DNA from: an uncultured Prevotella sp.
GTDB taxonomy: Bacteria > Bacteroidota > Bacteroidia > Bacteroidales > Bacteroidaceae
Assembly: GCA_947170265.1 (NCBI GenBank)
Contig: CAMVSV010000002.1
Location: 51,370 to 115,369 of the forward strand
Length of the DNA: 64,000 bases
Direction: 5' to 3'
The notes under the pieces: model-generated
Told to the model about the DNA's origin: nothing
Database searches by the model: none
What the model saw: the letters and a program-made list of their open reading frames with translations, nothing else
Program-made: the position numbers and the translations under genes
Shown: one piece after another, positions 45,960 to 55,448 of the stretch
How positions within the stretch are numbered: the stretch's first letter is position 1
Layout: every line of letters starts with the position of its first letter

Positions 45960-46204
45960 TTGGGCTGCTCCTCCTCATTCTTGTCCTTGGGGTTATAGAG
46001 TATGGCACCTATTATCGACACGAAGCCGATGAACGTCACCACCGGTGCCACCTTGATGTGCATGGCGCTGAACACTTCGGGATTGAACTGCTCCTGAGTT
46101 GATGAGCCTCCGCTCATGAGTATCAGTCCTATTATCACCACTGCCATGCCTACGGCAAGAAGCACGAAGTTTGCTTTTCTGAAAGCAAGGTTTCTTTTAT
46201 CCAT
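45956..46204 (-). CDS. DUF3098 family small membrane protein
   Basis: 82 residues with two membrane segments (about 12-31 and 55-72) and a charged C-terminal tail (PKDKNEEEQPK). AFRKANFVLLAVGMAVVIIG and the GGSS loop fit DUF3098, known in Bacteroidetes between ftsX and uppP. A role with FtsX or in envelope growth is suggested only by position. Confidence 0.85.
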   Translation of the reverse strand: MDKRNLAFRKANFVLLAVGMAVVIIGLILMSGGSSTQEQFNPEVFSAMHIKVAPVVTFIGFVSIIGAILYNPKDKNEEEQPK

Positions 46205-46220
46205 TGTCGTCTTATTAGTT

Positions 46221-47099
46221 TCAAATCTTATAAAGCTCGCCAGCCTTCATGCGCAGGAACCTGTTTACAGAGAACCACGCACAGAACAGGGAGATAATCA
46301 GTCCGAAGAGCAGCACGGCGGCAGCTGTGATGCCCAACACCTTCTCGTCGAAGAACACTGCCATGTCGGGGGCGTAGCAATACAGTGCATAGACACCGCC
46401 GCCAAGCACTATGAGAGCCAGCAACGACGACACGAGTCCCTGCAGGATTGCCCTCTTGAGGAACGGGCGCCGGATAAATCCCCACGAGGCTCCCACGAGC
46501 TTCATGGTGTGTATGGAGAACCGGCGGGCATAGATGCTCAGCTTGATGGTGTTGTTGATAAGCGAGAACGACACCACCAACAACAGGGCTGCCAGCACGA
46601 GCAACACGAGGCTTATCTTGCGCAGGGTCTTGTTGACACTGTCAATGAGGTCTTTCAGATAGTCCACATCTGACACGCCATGGAGCGACTTCAGTTCCTT
46701 TGAAATCCATTGTATGGAGTCGTTGTTGGCATAGTCAGCAGCCAGACGCAGCTCAATGCTCGCCGTAAACGGGTTCTCACCGATAAACTCCGAGGGGTCG
46801 GCACCAAGCTCCTTGGTGCCCTCCTTCAGCGCTTCCTCCTTGCTCACATAGTTGATGCCGCTGATATAGCGGAGCTTCTCCACATGGTTGCACAGCTGCT
46901 GAGCTTCAGGCTCGGTGGTTTCGGGCGAGAGCACGAGTGTCACCGTGAGGTTTTCCTTAGCATACTGCGACAGGTTCCTGCCAGTAAGCACGGTGAGCAC
47001 CACCATGCCGAGCAGTATCAGCACCATTGCCGTGCTGATACACAATGTTATCACTTGCAAGCTGCGGTGCTTGCGTGCTTTATTTCGTCGTTGTTTCAT
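46221..47099 (-). CDS. ftsX: cell division protein FtsX
   Basis: Membrane partner of the FtsE ATPase that activates septal peptidoglycan hydrolases. One N-terminal membrane segment (after KARKHRSLQVITLC), a periplasmic domain of about 120 residues, then three C-terminal segments in an FtsX/MacB-type permease fold (LVLLVLAALLLVVSFSLINN..). Start set at 47099 (MKQRRNKARKH); Met at 47129 is also possible since a promoter lies at 47178-47185. FtsE is not adjacent, which is common in Bacteroidetes. First gene of the operon. Confidence 0.9.
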   Translation of the reverse strand: MKQRRNKARKHRSLQVITLCISTAMVLILLGMVVLTVLTGRNLSQYAKENLTVTLVLSPETTEPEAQQLCNHVEKLRYISGINYVSKEEALKEGTKELGADPSEFIGENPFTASIELRLAADYANNDSIQWISKELKSLHGVSDVDYLKDLIDSVNKTLRKISLVLLVLAALLLVVSFSLINNTIKLSIYARRFSIHTMKLVGASWGFIRRPFLKRAILQGLVSSLLALIVLGGGVYALYCYAPDMAVFFDEKVLGITAAAVLLFGLIISLFCAWFSVNRFLRMKAGELYKI

Positions 47100-47177
47100 C
47101 ACCTTATTTATATATAAGGGGTTCACCATGCCCTCTGTTCCAACCTTGAAAAAGGCACTACAACCCCAAATTCGCCG

Positions 47178-47185
47178 CAAAAGTA
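47178..47185 (-). promoter_or_regulatory. -7 element TACTTTTG for the ftsX operon
   Basis: Minus-strand TACTTTTG followed by CGG, about 80 bases before the ftsX start. Confidence 0.5.
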
Positions 47186-47345
47186 GTAAAAAAAGAGCGT
47201 ATGCGAAAGTGTTTAACACTTGTTAATAGTCATGACAAGGGCATGGGAGACACGGGATGAGCAAGCATCAACCGCGCCTTCATTCCGCGTTTTCATGCTT
47301 TTCCACTCTTTTTTTCGCACAGTGAGAACATCACTGTATGGAGAT

Positions 47346-47420
47346 GCGCCAGTATTTGTGCGGAGAATACTCCAGTATTGTGCCCAAAATACTCCAGTAT
47401 TGTACGAAGAATACTGGCGC
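47346..47420 (+). repeat. 22-bp tandem palindromic repeat, copy 3 (2 units)
   Basis: Two units (AATACTCCAGTATT cores) between GCGCCAGTATT and AATACTGGCGCG. Lies between divergent ftsX and radical SAM genes, upstream of the latter's promoter. Confidence 0.85.
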
Positions 47421-47460
47421 GCTCAAAAAAACACCCTTTCTTGGAAAAGCTCAAATACTT

Positions 47461-47492
47461 TTTGGAGGTTATACAGTCTTTAAGTAACTTTG
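47461..47492 (+). promoter_or_regulatory. promoter of the radical SAM gene
   Basis: TTTG (47461-47464), 20 bases, TAACTTTG (47485-47492) followed by CA, 33 bases before the ATG. Confidence 0.72.
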
Positions 47493-47524
47493 CATCACAA
47501 AAAGAAAAAGAAAGGAAAACTATC

Positions 47525-48292
47525 ATGGCAACGATAATCTATCCATCACCCATTTTCGGACCGGTGAAGAGCCGCCGACTGGGCATCTCGCTGGGAATAA
47601 ACCTCATGCCAGCCAACGGCAAGATATGCACATTCGACTGCATATACTGTGAGTGCGGGCTCAATGGCGACCACCGCCCCACCCTGCCCCGACCTACGCG
47701 CGAAGAAGTGGCACAAGGACTGGAAGCGAAGCTCATGGAGATGGCTGAGGAGGGCACTGTGCCCGACGTGCTCACCTTTGCCGGCAACGGTGAACCTACT
47801 GCCCATCCCCACTTTAAGGAGATAATAGAAGACACCATAAGGCTACGCAACACCTACTGTCCGGAGGCAAAGGTGTCGGTGCTGAGCAATGCCACGCTCA
47901 TAGGTCGCAAGGAGGTGAGAGAGGCTCTGATGCTCGTCGACAACAACATTCAGAAGCTCGACACCATAAGCATGGACTATATACGCATGGTTGACCGCCC
48001 CGTGGGCAGGTATGACGTAAGAGAGGTGATTGACAACCTGAAGCAGTTCAACGGACATGTGATAATACAGACGATGTTCATGACGGGCAAAGACGGAGTC
48101 GACAACACCGGCGAGGAGTATGTAAGCCCATGGCTCGAAGCAGTGAAGGAGATTGCCCCGCAGAGCGTTATGATCTATACAGTGGACCGCGAGACACCCG
48201 TTGACGGACTGGAAAAGGCAAGCCACAGCCAGCTCGATGCCATACGCGACCGCGTCATTGCCGAAGGCATAGCCTGCTCGGCATCATACTGA
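47525..48292 (+). CDS. radical SAM protein
   Basis: 255 residues starting MATIIYPSPIFGPVKSRRLG; the frame open upstream to 47378 runs through a repeat and the promoter and is not real. The cluster motif is CTFDCIYCECG (Cx3Cx2C) at about residues 38-48. LTFAGNGEPTAHP and VLSNATL follow as in wybutosine-like/Fe-S oxidoreductase radical SAM families (COG0731-type). Substrate unknown. It stands alone, with its own promoter and terminator. Confidence 0.88.
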   Translation: MATIIYPSPIFGPVKSRRLGISLGINLMPANGKICTFDCIYCECGLNGDHRPTLPRPTREEVAQGLEAKLMEMAEEGTVPDVLTFAGNGEPTAHPHFKEIIEDTIRLRNTYCPEAKVSVLSNATLIGRKEVREALMLVDNNIQKLDTISMDYIRMVDRPVGRYDVREVIDNLKQFNGHVIIQTMFMTGKDGVDNTGEEYVSPWLEAVKEIAPQSVMIYTVDRETPVDGLEKASHSQLDAIRDRVIAEGIACSASY

Positions 48293-48319
48293 CAACCGCC
48301 TGTGAAAGGTGGAGACAAA

Positions 48320-48361
48320 AAAAAGAGAGCATGAATCTCAAACGGTTCATGCTCTCTTTTG
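48320..48361. terminator. bidirectional terminator
   Basis: Stem AAAAGAGAGCATGAA with TTCATGCTCTCTTTT, 10-base loop, between the radical SAM gene and the convergent lpxA-like gene. Confidence 0.85.
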
Positions 48362-48391
48362 TTAAAACCTATATCTATTCTTTGTCAATTG

Positions 48392-49216
48392 CTACATCCT
48401 TGTGATGATGCCAGCCTCGGAACTGCGAATGAACTCTACAATGTTGCGTATCTCCTCGCTGTCGGGAACCTGCTCTTCTATCTGGCGGCAGGCTTCGAGC
48501 ACACTGGTCTGACCGTTGAACACCAGACGATAGGCATTGGCTATGTGCTTAAGCACCTTCTCGTCGGTGCCGTGGACACGGCCAATGGTGTTGTTCACTC
48601 CGTGATAGACCACGGGTGTTCCACCTACCACGATATACGGCGGCACATCCTTTGAGAATGTGGTGCCTGCCTGTATCATCGTGCCGCGACCCACGCGTGT
48701 GCCGGCGTTCTCGATGACACTCGACGAGAATATCACGTTGTCGCCGATGATGCAGTCACCTGCAATCTTGGTGCCGTAGCCGAACACGCAGCCGTTGCCC
48801 ACCTTGGTGTCGTGGGAGATATGGGCACCTTCCATGAGGAAGTTGTTGTTGCCGATGACAGTCTGGCATCCGTTGTGTGTGGCGCGGTTTATCACCACGT
48901 TCTCACGAATGATGTTGTTGTCGCCAATGACGAGCTCACTCTTCTCGCCGCGGAAATTGAAGTCCTGCGGCAAGGCGGCGAGCACCGAACCCTGATGCAC
49001 CTTGTTGTTCCTTCCCATGCGCGTTCCACTGAGTATGCTCACGAATGGGAAGATGATGCAGTTGTCACCAATCTCCACATCGTCTTCGATATATACGAAG
49101 GGGAAGATGCGGCAGTTCTTGCCAATCTTTGCATTGGGACTGATCTCTGCACGCGGCGAGATAAAGGGTGCTGTGCCCATGGGTTCTGCCTGGTTGCTGT
49201 TATTGTTTGTCTGCAT
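48392..49216 (-). CDS. LpxA-family acyltransferase (UDP-GlcNAc O-acyltransferase-like)
   Basis: 274 residues forming a left-handed beta helix of hexapeptide repeats (ISPNAKIGKNCRIFPFVYIE, VEIGDNCIIFPFVSIL), then a helical C-terminus. AHISHDTKVGNGCVF matches the catalytic His block of LpxA (H-x-x-HD). The following blocks (IAGDCIIGDNVIFSSSVI, KDVPPYIVVGGTPVV) differ from classic LpxA, so it may be a paralogue rather than the main lipid A enzyme. No lpxC or lpxD gene is nearby. Confidence 0.75.
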   Translation of the reverse strand: MQTNNNSNQAEPMGTAPFISPRAEISPNAKIGKNCRIFPFVYIEDDVEIGDNCIIFPFVSILSGTRMGRNNKVHQGSVLAALPQDFNFRGEKSELVIGDNNIIRENVVINRATHNGCQTVIGNNNFLMEGAHISHDTKVGNGCVFGYGTKIAGDCIIGDNVIFSSSVIENAGTRVGRGTMIQAGTTFSKDVPPYIVVGGTPVVYHGVNNTIGRVHGTDEKVLKHIANAYRLVFNGQTSVLEACRQIEEQVPDSEEIRNIVEFIRSSEAGIITRM

Positions 49217-49263
49217 AGTGTTTGTTTCGTTTTCTGTTGTTAGACAAGAAGTATACCCACGCC

Positions 49264-50649
49264 TCAGTTCACACCGCCTCCGAGGGCATAGTAGAGGTTT
49301 ATCACCGCCTGAGCCTTGGAGAAATCGTCCTGAACCTTTGAAATCTCGGCATTGAGAAGCTGCTGCTGGGCTGTGATCACCTCAAGATAGGTGCTCGACG
49401 ACTGGCGGAAGAGCATCTGCGTGTGTTCCACGTTCTTTTGGAGCACTTCAATCTGCTTTTCCTCGAGCTGGCTCTTCTCCACGCTGGAGTTGTATTGCAC
49501 GAGGGCGTTGCTCACCTCGCTGCCTGCCGAGAGTATGGAGTTCTGCCAATCGTTGTAGGCTTGCTTGTACTGAGCCTCTGCCACACGCAAGCCAGCCACG
49601 AGCTGTCCGCGCTGGAAGATGGGCTGAGTGAGCTGTCCCACGAGCGAGAGCAGGATTTTTCCAGGATTTACCAAGCCGTTGTTGTTGGTAAAGGCACCTG
49701 TCGGCGATATGGTTATGTTGGGATAGAAGCGGCTGCGTGCTGTCTCCACTCCATAGAAGCACTGAGCGAGAGCCATCTCGTTGGCGTGCACGTCGGGACG
49801 GTTGGCAAGCATCTGTATGCCTACTCCCGTGGAGAATTCGTTAGGGAGATACTGACTGTCGAGCTTACCGCGGGCTATGGCGTGGGCGGGCTCGCCCATG
49901 AGCAGCGACAAGGAGTTCTCCACCTCGCGTATCTGTCGACGAATGTCGGCATCCTGGGTGAGCACGCTGTAATAGGCAGCCTCGGCACTTTGCACACTCG
50001 TGGAGCGTGCCCTGCCAAACGACATCTGCAGCTTCATCATCTCCCATGTATCCTTGGTCAACCCTTGCATGTCTGCCACTATCTCCTGCTGGCGGTCAAG
50101 CATCAAGAGCGTATAGTAGAGGTTTGCCACGTTGCACACGAGGCTGGTTTGAACGGCAAGCCTGTAGTCGCGCATCTGGAGCAGAGCCACCTGAGCGGCA
50201 CGTTTCTGACTCAGGAGGTTGCCAAAGAGGTCTACGTTCCACGATGCCGAGATTGGCAGCGAATAGGCAAGCGTAGACTTGGAGTGCTCGCCGAAGTGGG
50301 TGATGGAGCCTTGCGGTGCGAATGCCACCGACGGCAGGAACGAGAGCTTTGCTGCCTTGAGCTGAGCTTCAGCCATGTCTATGTTCAGAGCAGCATTGAG
50401 CAGGTTGGGATTGTTCTCAAGGGTCTTCTCAATGAGCACTTGCAGCTGTGGGTCGGAAAACACGGAACGCCACGGAAGGTTTCCGAAATTAGCCGAGTCG
50501 GCAACAGCAAGCATGGCTTTGTCGTCAACGGGGTCGCGAACGACATTCTGATCAACCACCTCGGGACGCTCGTAGGTGCCGTAGAGCGACTTGCAGCCAG
50601 TGAAAGCCACTGCCGCAAGTCCCAGTATTATGATATTTCTTGTTTTCAT
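49264..50649 (-). CDS. RND efflux outer-membrane factor (TolC/OprM-like lipoprotein)
   Basis: Outer-membrane channel of a tripartite drug pump. Start at 50649 (MKTRNIIILGLAAVAFTGCKS), giving a lipoprotein signal with the lipobox Cys at residue 19; the ATG at 50682 would overlap the RND gene. Two OEP repeats with long helices (NPNLLNAALNIDMAEAQLKAA and PILTQPIFQRGQLVAGLRVAEA-like LTQPIFQRGQLVAGLRV). 461 residues. Last gene of the three-gene efflux operon. Confidence 0.92.
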   Translation of the reverse strand: MKTRNIIILGLAAVAFTGCKSLYGTYERPEVVDQNVVRDPVDDKAMLAVADSANFGNLPWRSVFSDPQLQVLIEKTLENNPNLLNAALNIDMAEAQLKAAKLSFLPSVAFAPQGSITHFGEHSKSTLAYSLPISASWNVDLFGNLLSQKRAAQVALLQMRDYRLAVQTSLVCNVANLYYTLLMLDRQQEIVADMQGLTKDTWEMMKLQMSFGRARSTSVQSAEAAYYSVLTQDADIRRQIREVENSLSLLMGEPAHAIARGKLDSQYLPNEFSTGVGIQMLANRPDVHANEMALAQCFYGVETARSRFYPNITISPTGAFTNNNGLVNPGKILLSLVGQLTQPIFQRGQLVAGLRVAEAQYKQAYNDWQNSILSAGSEVSNALVQYNSSVEKSQLEEKQIEVLQKNVEHTQMLFRQSSSTYLEVITAQQQLLNAEISKVQDDFSKAQAVINLYYALGGGVN

Positions 50650-50681
50650 TACCTTAGTATATTTATTGATATAAACAGCCA

Positions 50682-53600
50682 TTAGCGTTCCAGTTCATAC
50701 TCCTGCACCTGTCCGTGGGCATATTGTTCGAGCTCACGAGCCACGTCGGCATTCATCTCCTCCTCGAAGCGTATGGGTTTGAACTTCTCTTGCAGCGATT
50801 CGAATATAACGAACAATACCGGAACGACAAACAGCTGACAGATGGTACCGATGAGCATACCGCCCACGGCTGCCGCGCCAAGCGTCTGGTTACCGTTCTT
50901 GCCAACTCCCGATGCAAACATCATTGGCAACAGACCGATGATCATGGCAAGCGAAGTCATGAGGATTGGTCGCAGACGTGCTGCCGAACCGAGCACTGCT
51001 GACCACGAGATAGCCATACCGAGCTGTCGGCGCTCAAGGGCAAACTGCACTATAAGGATGGCATTCTTTGCCAACAGACCAATGAGCATGATGAGCGATA
51101 TCTGCATGTAGATGTCGTTGGAATGTCCGAACACCGAGGTGAAGAGGAAACATCCTGCGAGTCCGAAAGGCACGGAGAGCAGCACTACAAGTGGTAGTAT
51201 GTAGGATTCATACTGTGCCGAGAGTATCAGATAGATGAATACGAAGCACAGCAGGAAGATTATAGCGGTGGAGTTGGATGCCTTTGCCTCCTCGCGCGCC
51301 AGTCCGGAATATTCATAGCTATAGCCGGCGGGCAGTATCTCGTCAGCCACCTCCTGCGTGGCTTTCAGAGCCTCACCGGTGGAGTATCCGTCGGCTACGG
51401 TGGCAGTCACGTTGATTGAGGTGAACAGGTTGAAACGGTTGATGTTTGACGGACCGTAGACACGCTCCAACGAGCAGAACTCCTGCACAGGAGCCATGCC
51501 TCCCGGTGTGCGTACATACACACTCTGGAGCGACTCCTCCGTCATGCGTGTCTCAGGCGATGCCTGTATCATCACACGGTAGAGCTTACCGAAAGAGTTG
51601 AAGTTTGAAGCATAGAGACCTCCGTAGTAGCCTTGCAGCGTGGAAAGCACCGTAGACGGAGATATTCCAGCCTGCTTACACTTAGCCACATCCACATGGA
51701 GCATGTATTGTGGGTAGTTGGGGTTGTAGGATGTCATGGCGGCCTGTATCTCCGGACGTTTGTTGAGTGCTGCCAGATATTCGTTTACCACTCCGAAGAA
51801 CTTGTCGAGGTCACCGCCTGTACGGTCCTGCATCACCATGGATATACCACTGTTGGCTGAGAAGCCCGGAATCATAGGCGGTGCGAAAGCCAGTATCTGT
51901 GCGTCTTTGATGTGGGCTGTCTTCATATATATCTGTGCGAGCACACCTGTTGACTCCCACGGATTGATGAAGAAACGGTAGATGCCGTCGCCTTCCCACA
52001 GACCGCTGATTTTCCACCACAGTCCTTTCTGACGTTCTGAGAACGGCTTGAGCTTGATGATGAACGTTGCCTGGTCTGAACCGGCACCGGCTATGAAGTT
52101 GTAGCCCTGTATCTGCTCGCGGCTCTGTATTGCCGGGTCGGCAGCAAGAATGGAGTCAACCTGTGCTATCACCTGCTTGGTGCGCTCCACCGATGTGGCA
52201 GGAGGCATGGAAACGGTACAGAACAGCGTACCGGTGTCTTCATCGGGCACCAGTCCGGTCTTTGCCGTGCTCATGGTCACCACCAGTGCCACGATACCTA
52301 TCACCACGGCTATGATGGTGAGAATTGGTCTGCGCACCAGTTTTTCAACGGCATTCTTGTATTTGTTGGTATACTTGTTGAAAGCAGTGTTGAACGAGGT
52401 ATGCATCTTGTCAATCATTGACATCTTCCTCTCGTGTCCGTCCTTGTCGTGAGGCTTCAGGAAGATGGCACAGAGCGCCGGGGAAAGTGTCAGGGCGTTC
52501 AATGCCGATATGAAGATGCTCACAGCCATGGTCACACCGAACTCGCGGTAGAACGTACCGCTGGTGCCTCCAATGAACGACACGGGCACGAACACTGCCG
52601 CCATCACGAGGGTGATGGAGATGATGGCACCCGAAATCTCGTTCATGGCATCAATGCTTGCCGTGAGGGAACTCTTGTAGCCTTGGTCAAGCTTGGCATG
52701 AACGGCCTCGACCACCACAATGGCATCGTCGACCACAATGGCAATAGCCAGCAAGAGTGCCGACAACACCAGCAGGTTGATGGAGAAGCCCATGAGGCTG
52801 AGGAAGAAGAACGTACCTACGAGCGACACTGGCACGGCGATGAGCGGAATGAGCGTAGAGCGCCAGTCCTGTAGGAACACATATATCACGATGAACACCA
52901 GTATGAGCGTGAACACCAGCGTGAAGATTACTTCCTCGATAGATGCATAGAGGAACTCCGTGACATCGTAGTTTATCTTGTAGGTCATGCCCGGAGGGAA
53001 GAGCTTTGCCTGTTCTTCCAGTTCTTTCTTCACCTGCACGGCAATTTCGTTGGCGTTGGAGCCTGCAATCTGCTGCACCATACCCATGACCGAGGGTATG
53101 TTGTTGTTTTTCATCGACACGGTGTACTGCTGTCCGCCAAGCTCAATCTTTGCAATGTCCTTGAGTTTGAGCGTCTGTCCGTCGCTGTCGCTCTTTATCA
53201 CAATGTTGCCAAACTCTTCTGCTGTCTTGAAGCGTCCGGTATAGCGCATGGCATATTCGTATGCCACGTCGGAGCTTTCACCGAACGTACCGGGGGCTGC
53301 CTCAATGTTCTGCTCTGCCAACACTCCGGCAATGTCTGAAGGCATGAGGTTGTGCTGCTTCATGACTTCCGGATAAAGCCATATACGCATGGCATAGGTC
53401 TTCAGACCGGGGCTTTGCACGTCGCCCACACCCTGTATACGCTTCAGTGCCGGCACAATGTTGATGTTGGCATAGTTGGTAAGGAAGGCATCATCGTAGC
53501 GACCGTCGCTGGTAAGTGTATACATGAGCACCTGAGATGTCTGACGCTTCATCACCGTCACACCAATCTGTGTCACCTCGGCAGGCAGCAATGCCAATGC

Positions 53601-53939
53601 CTGCGACACACGGTTCTGCACGTTCACCGCACACATGTCGGCATTCATGCCTTGTCGGAAGAGCACCTGTATCTGTGCCGAGCCTGTTGATGCGGTAGAT
53701 GAGATATAGTCCATTCCTTCCACACCGTTGATGCTTTCCTCAAGTGGTGTGATCACGGAGTTCTTCACCGTCTCGGCATCAGCACCCGGGTAGCTGGTAT
53801 ATACCACTACCGTTGGCGGGGCAATGTCGGGATACTGCTCAATGGGGAGCGATACCAGTCCGATGAAGCCCAACAGCACTATCGCTATTGAAATCACCGT
53901 TGACAGTACCGGACGTTTTATAAAGTTTGTAAATGTCAT
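50682..53939 (-). CDS. RND efflux permease (HAE1/AcrB type)
   Basis: Proton-driven inner-membrane pump, 1085 residues, twelve membrane segments and two large periplasmic loops. Starts FTNFIKRPVLSTVISIAIVL; GFIGLVSLPIEQYPDIAPP is typical for the HAE1 group. The proton relay shows in membrane segment 4 as AIAIVVDDAIVVVEAV (Asp-Asp pair), with Lys in the second half (IGLLAKNAILIV). Substrates likely include detergents, bile salts or drugs; not evident here. Confidence 0.95.
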   Translation of the reverse strand: MTFTNFIKRPVLSTVISIAIVLLGFIGLVSLPIEQYPDIAPPTVVVYTSYPGADAETVKNSVITPLEESINGVEGMDYISSTASTGSAQIQVLFRQGMNADMCAVNVQNRVSQALALLPAEVTQIGVTVMKRQTSQVLMYTLTSDGRYDDAFLTNYANINIVPALKRIQGVGDVQSPGLKTYAMRIWLYPEVMKQHNLMPSDIAGVLAEQNIEAAPGTFGESSDVAYEYAMRYTGRFKTAEEFGNIVIKSDSDGQTLKLKDIAKIELGGQQYTVSMKNNNIPSVMGMVQQIAGSNANEIAVQVKKELEEQAKLFPPGMTYKINYDVTEFLYASIEEVIFTLVFTLILVFIVIYVFLQDWRSTLIPLIAVPVSLVGTFFFLSLMGFSINLLVLSALLLAIAIVVDDAIVVVEAVHAKLDQGYKSSLTASIDAMNEISGAIISITLVMAAVFVPVSFIGGTSGTFYREFGVTMAVSIFISALNALTLSPALCAIFLKPHDKDGHERKMSMIDKMHTSFNTAFNKYTNKYKNAVEKLVRRPILTIIAVVIGIVALVVTMSTAKTGLVPDEDTGTLFCTVSMPPATSVERTKQVIAQVDSILAADPAIQSREQIQGYNFIAGAGSDQATFIIKLKPFSERQKGLWWKISGLWEGDGIYRFFINPWESTGVLAQIYMKTAHIKDAQILAFAPPMIPGFSANSGISMVMQDRTGGDLDKFFGVVNEYLAALNKRPEIQAAMTSYNPNYPQYMLHVDVAKCKQAGISPSTVLSTLQGYYGGLYASNFNSFGKLYRVMIQASPETRMTEESLQSVYVRTPGGMAPVQEFCSLERVYGPSNINRFNLFTSINVTATVADGYSTGEALKATQEVADEILPAGYSYEYSGLAREEAKASNSTAIIFLLCFVFIYLILSAQYESYILPLVVLLSVPFGLAGCFLFTSVFGHSNDIYMQISLIMLIGLLAKNAILIVQFALERRQLGMAISWSAVLGSAARLRPILMTSLAMIIGLLPMMFASGVGKNGNQTLGAAAVGGMLIGTICQLFVVPVLFVIFESLQEKFKPIRFEEEMNADVARELEQYAHGQVQEYELER

Positions 53940-53996
53940 GGTGTCTGTTGTTTACCTATTAAGGTATTTCTAAAAAAGGGGTTATAGCTTTGTTTC

Positions 53997-55235
53997 TTAT
54001 TTCTTCATGCCTCCAACGATGTCGCCGGCAGTCATCGACTTGGCTTGCTCGCGAATCTTCTGCTGATAACGCTCTTGGCTGATGGGTTTGATTTCCATCT
54101 TGTCGGTGAGCTTGGTGATGCCGTTAGACACTATTCTCTCGCCGGCTTTCAGTCCACCGGTCACGATATAGTTCTTTCCGTCGTTCTGTGGATTGACGGT
54201 AATCTCGCTGTAAACAACCTTGTTGTCCTTGCCAACCTTGTAAACGAAGATCTTGTCCTGAACTGTGGTACATGCCGTTTGGGGAATAACTATGGCACTG
54301 GCATTGGTGCGTGCCACCACAATCTCACCCGAGCCACCGCTCTTGAGCACTCGCTCGGGATTGTCGAAACGTGCAATCATCGACACTGAACCCGTTGACG
54401 GGTCAATCACTCCACTCACCTTTGTAACGGTTCCGGTGTGACCATACATCGTGCCGTCGGCAAGACGCAGTCTCACAGGTGGATAGTCGCTCACAGCGGC
54501 ATTTATTCCTCCGGCATTCTTTGTCATGCTGAGAATGTCTTTTTCCGTCATTGAGAAATACACTTCCATGGAGCTGATGTTGGAAATGGTGGTGATAGCT
54601 GGTGTCGACGAGGGACTAACCAAGGCTCCCTGCTTGTAGGGCAGGTTGCCTACCACGCCCGACGTGGGTGACGTCACATAGCACCAGGAGAGCGACTCTC
54701 TGGCGTTGGCAAGGGCAGCCTGTGCCTGTGCCACAGCCGACTTGGCTTGAGCCACGGCAGCCTGGGCTGTCTCCATGGTGTTCTTTGCACTCTGGAGCTC
54801 AAAGCTTCCTATGACGTTGTTCTTATACAGTTCCTGACTGTTCTTATAGGTGAGTGTGGCGGTAGCAAGCTGTGCCTGGGCAGAGTTCACAGAAGCCTGC
54901 GCCTGATTTACGGCAGCTTCTGACTGACGCACGGCAGCTACATAGCTGGCATTGTCTACGGTGAACAGCAGCTGTCCCTTAGCCACCGACTGCCCTTCCT
55001 GCACTGCCAGACGGGTGATGAAACCGGAAACCTTCGGACGTATCTCCACATCTTGCACACCCTTGATGGTTGCCGGATAGGTGGTTTGTGTCTGTGCCGT
55101 TTCCACTCCCACGGTCAGCACCGGGTATTCATTGTCACCGAAATCGGGTCTGCCACCGCCCGATTTTCCACAACCGCTGAGTGTCACTGCTACGGCAGCT
55201 ATGGCGGTTGCCAATAAAACGTTGATTTTCTTCAT
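53997..55235 (-). CDS. RND efflux periplasmic adaptor (membrane fusion protein)
   Basis: Lipoprotein adaptor linking pump and outer-membrane channel. Start at 55235 (MKKINVLLATAIAAVAVTLS) with lipobox SGCG (Cys about 22). Beta-barrel/lipoyl parts (VEIRPKVSGFITRLAVQEGQ, GQLLFTVDN) flank an alpha hairpin with many Ala/Gln/Ser heptads (about 105-180). 412 residues. First gene of the operon; a -7 site lies at 55380-55387 and no regulator gene is adjacent. Confidence 0.92.
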   Translation of the reverse strand: MKKINVLLATAIAAVAVTLSGCGKSGGGRPDFGDNEYPVLTVGVETAQTQTTYPATIKGVQDVEIRPKVSGFITRLAVQEGQSVAKGQLLFTVDNASYVAAVRQSEAAVNQAQASVNSAQAQLATATLTYKNSQELYKNNVIGSFELQSAKNTMETAQAAVAQAKSAVAQAQAALANARESLSWCYVTSPTSGVVGNLPYKQGALVSPSSTPAITTISNISSMEVYFSMTEKDILSMTKNAGGINAAVSDYPPVRLRLADGTMYGHTGTVTKVSGVIDPSTGSVSMIARFDNPERVLKSGGSGEIVVARTNASAIVIPQTACTTVQDKIFVYKVGKDNKVVYSEITVNPQNDGKNYIVTGGLKAGERIVSNGITKLTDKMEIKPISQERYQQKIREQAKSMTAGDIVGGMKK

Positions 55236-55379
55236 TGTCTTTCTATTTCTTTTGCTGTTATTATTATCCTTAGGCATTTTTTGCAAGTTTGCATTCTGAG
55301 TATTTGCTTCGTCATTTATCACATAAAGGAAAAGCACTCCATTAGAAAACTCAAATACCCTTATTCAGTTTTCAAAATG

Positions 55380-55387
55380 CAAAGTTA
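55380..55387 (-). promoter_or_regulatory. -7 element TAACTTTG for the RND efflux operon
   Basis: Minus-strand TAACTTTG followed by CA, about 145 bases before the adaptor start. The -33 box is unclear. Confidence 0.45.
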
Positions 55388-55448
55388 CACATTTATTTAT
55401 ATATGCAGAATAATATGGAATTTATTTAACAATCTTTTGCAGCGACAG

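Noticed and set aside
47378..47524. Upstream extension of the radical SAM protein
   Set aside because: Runs through the tandem palindrome and the promoter; not family sequence.
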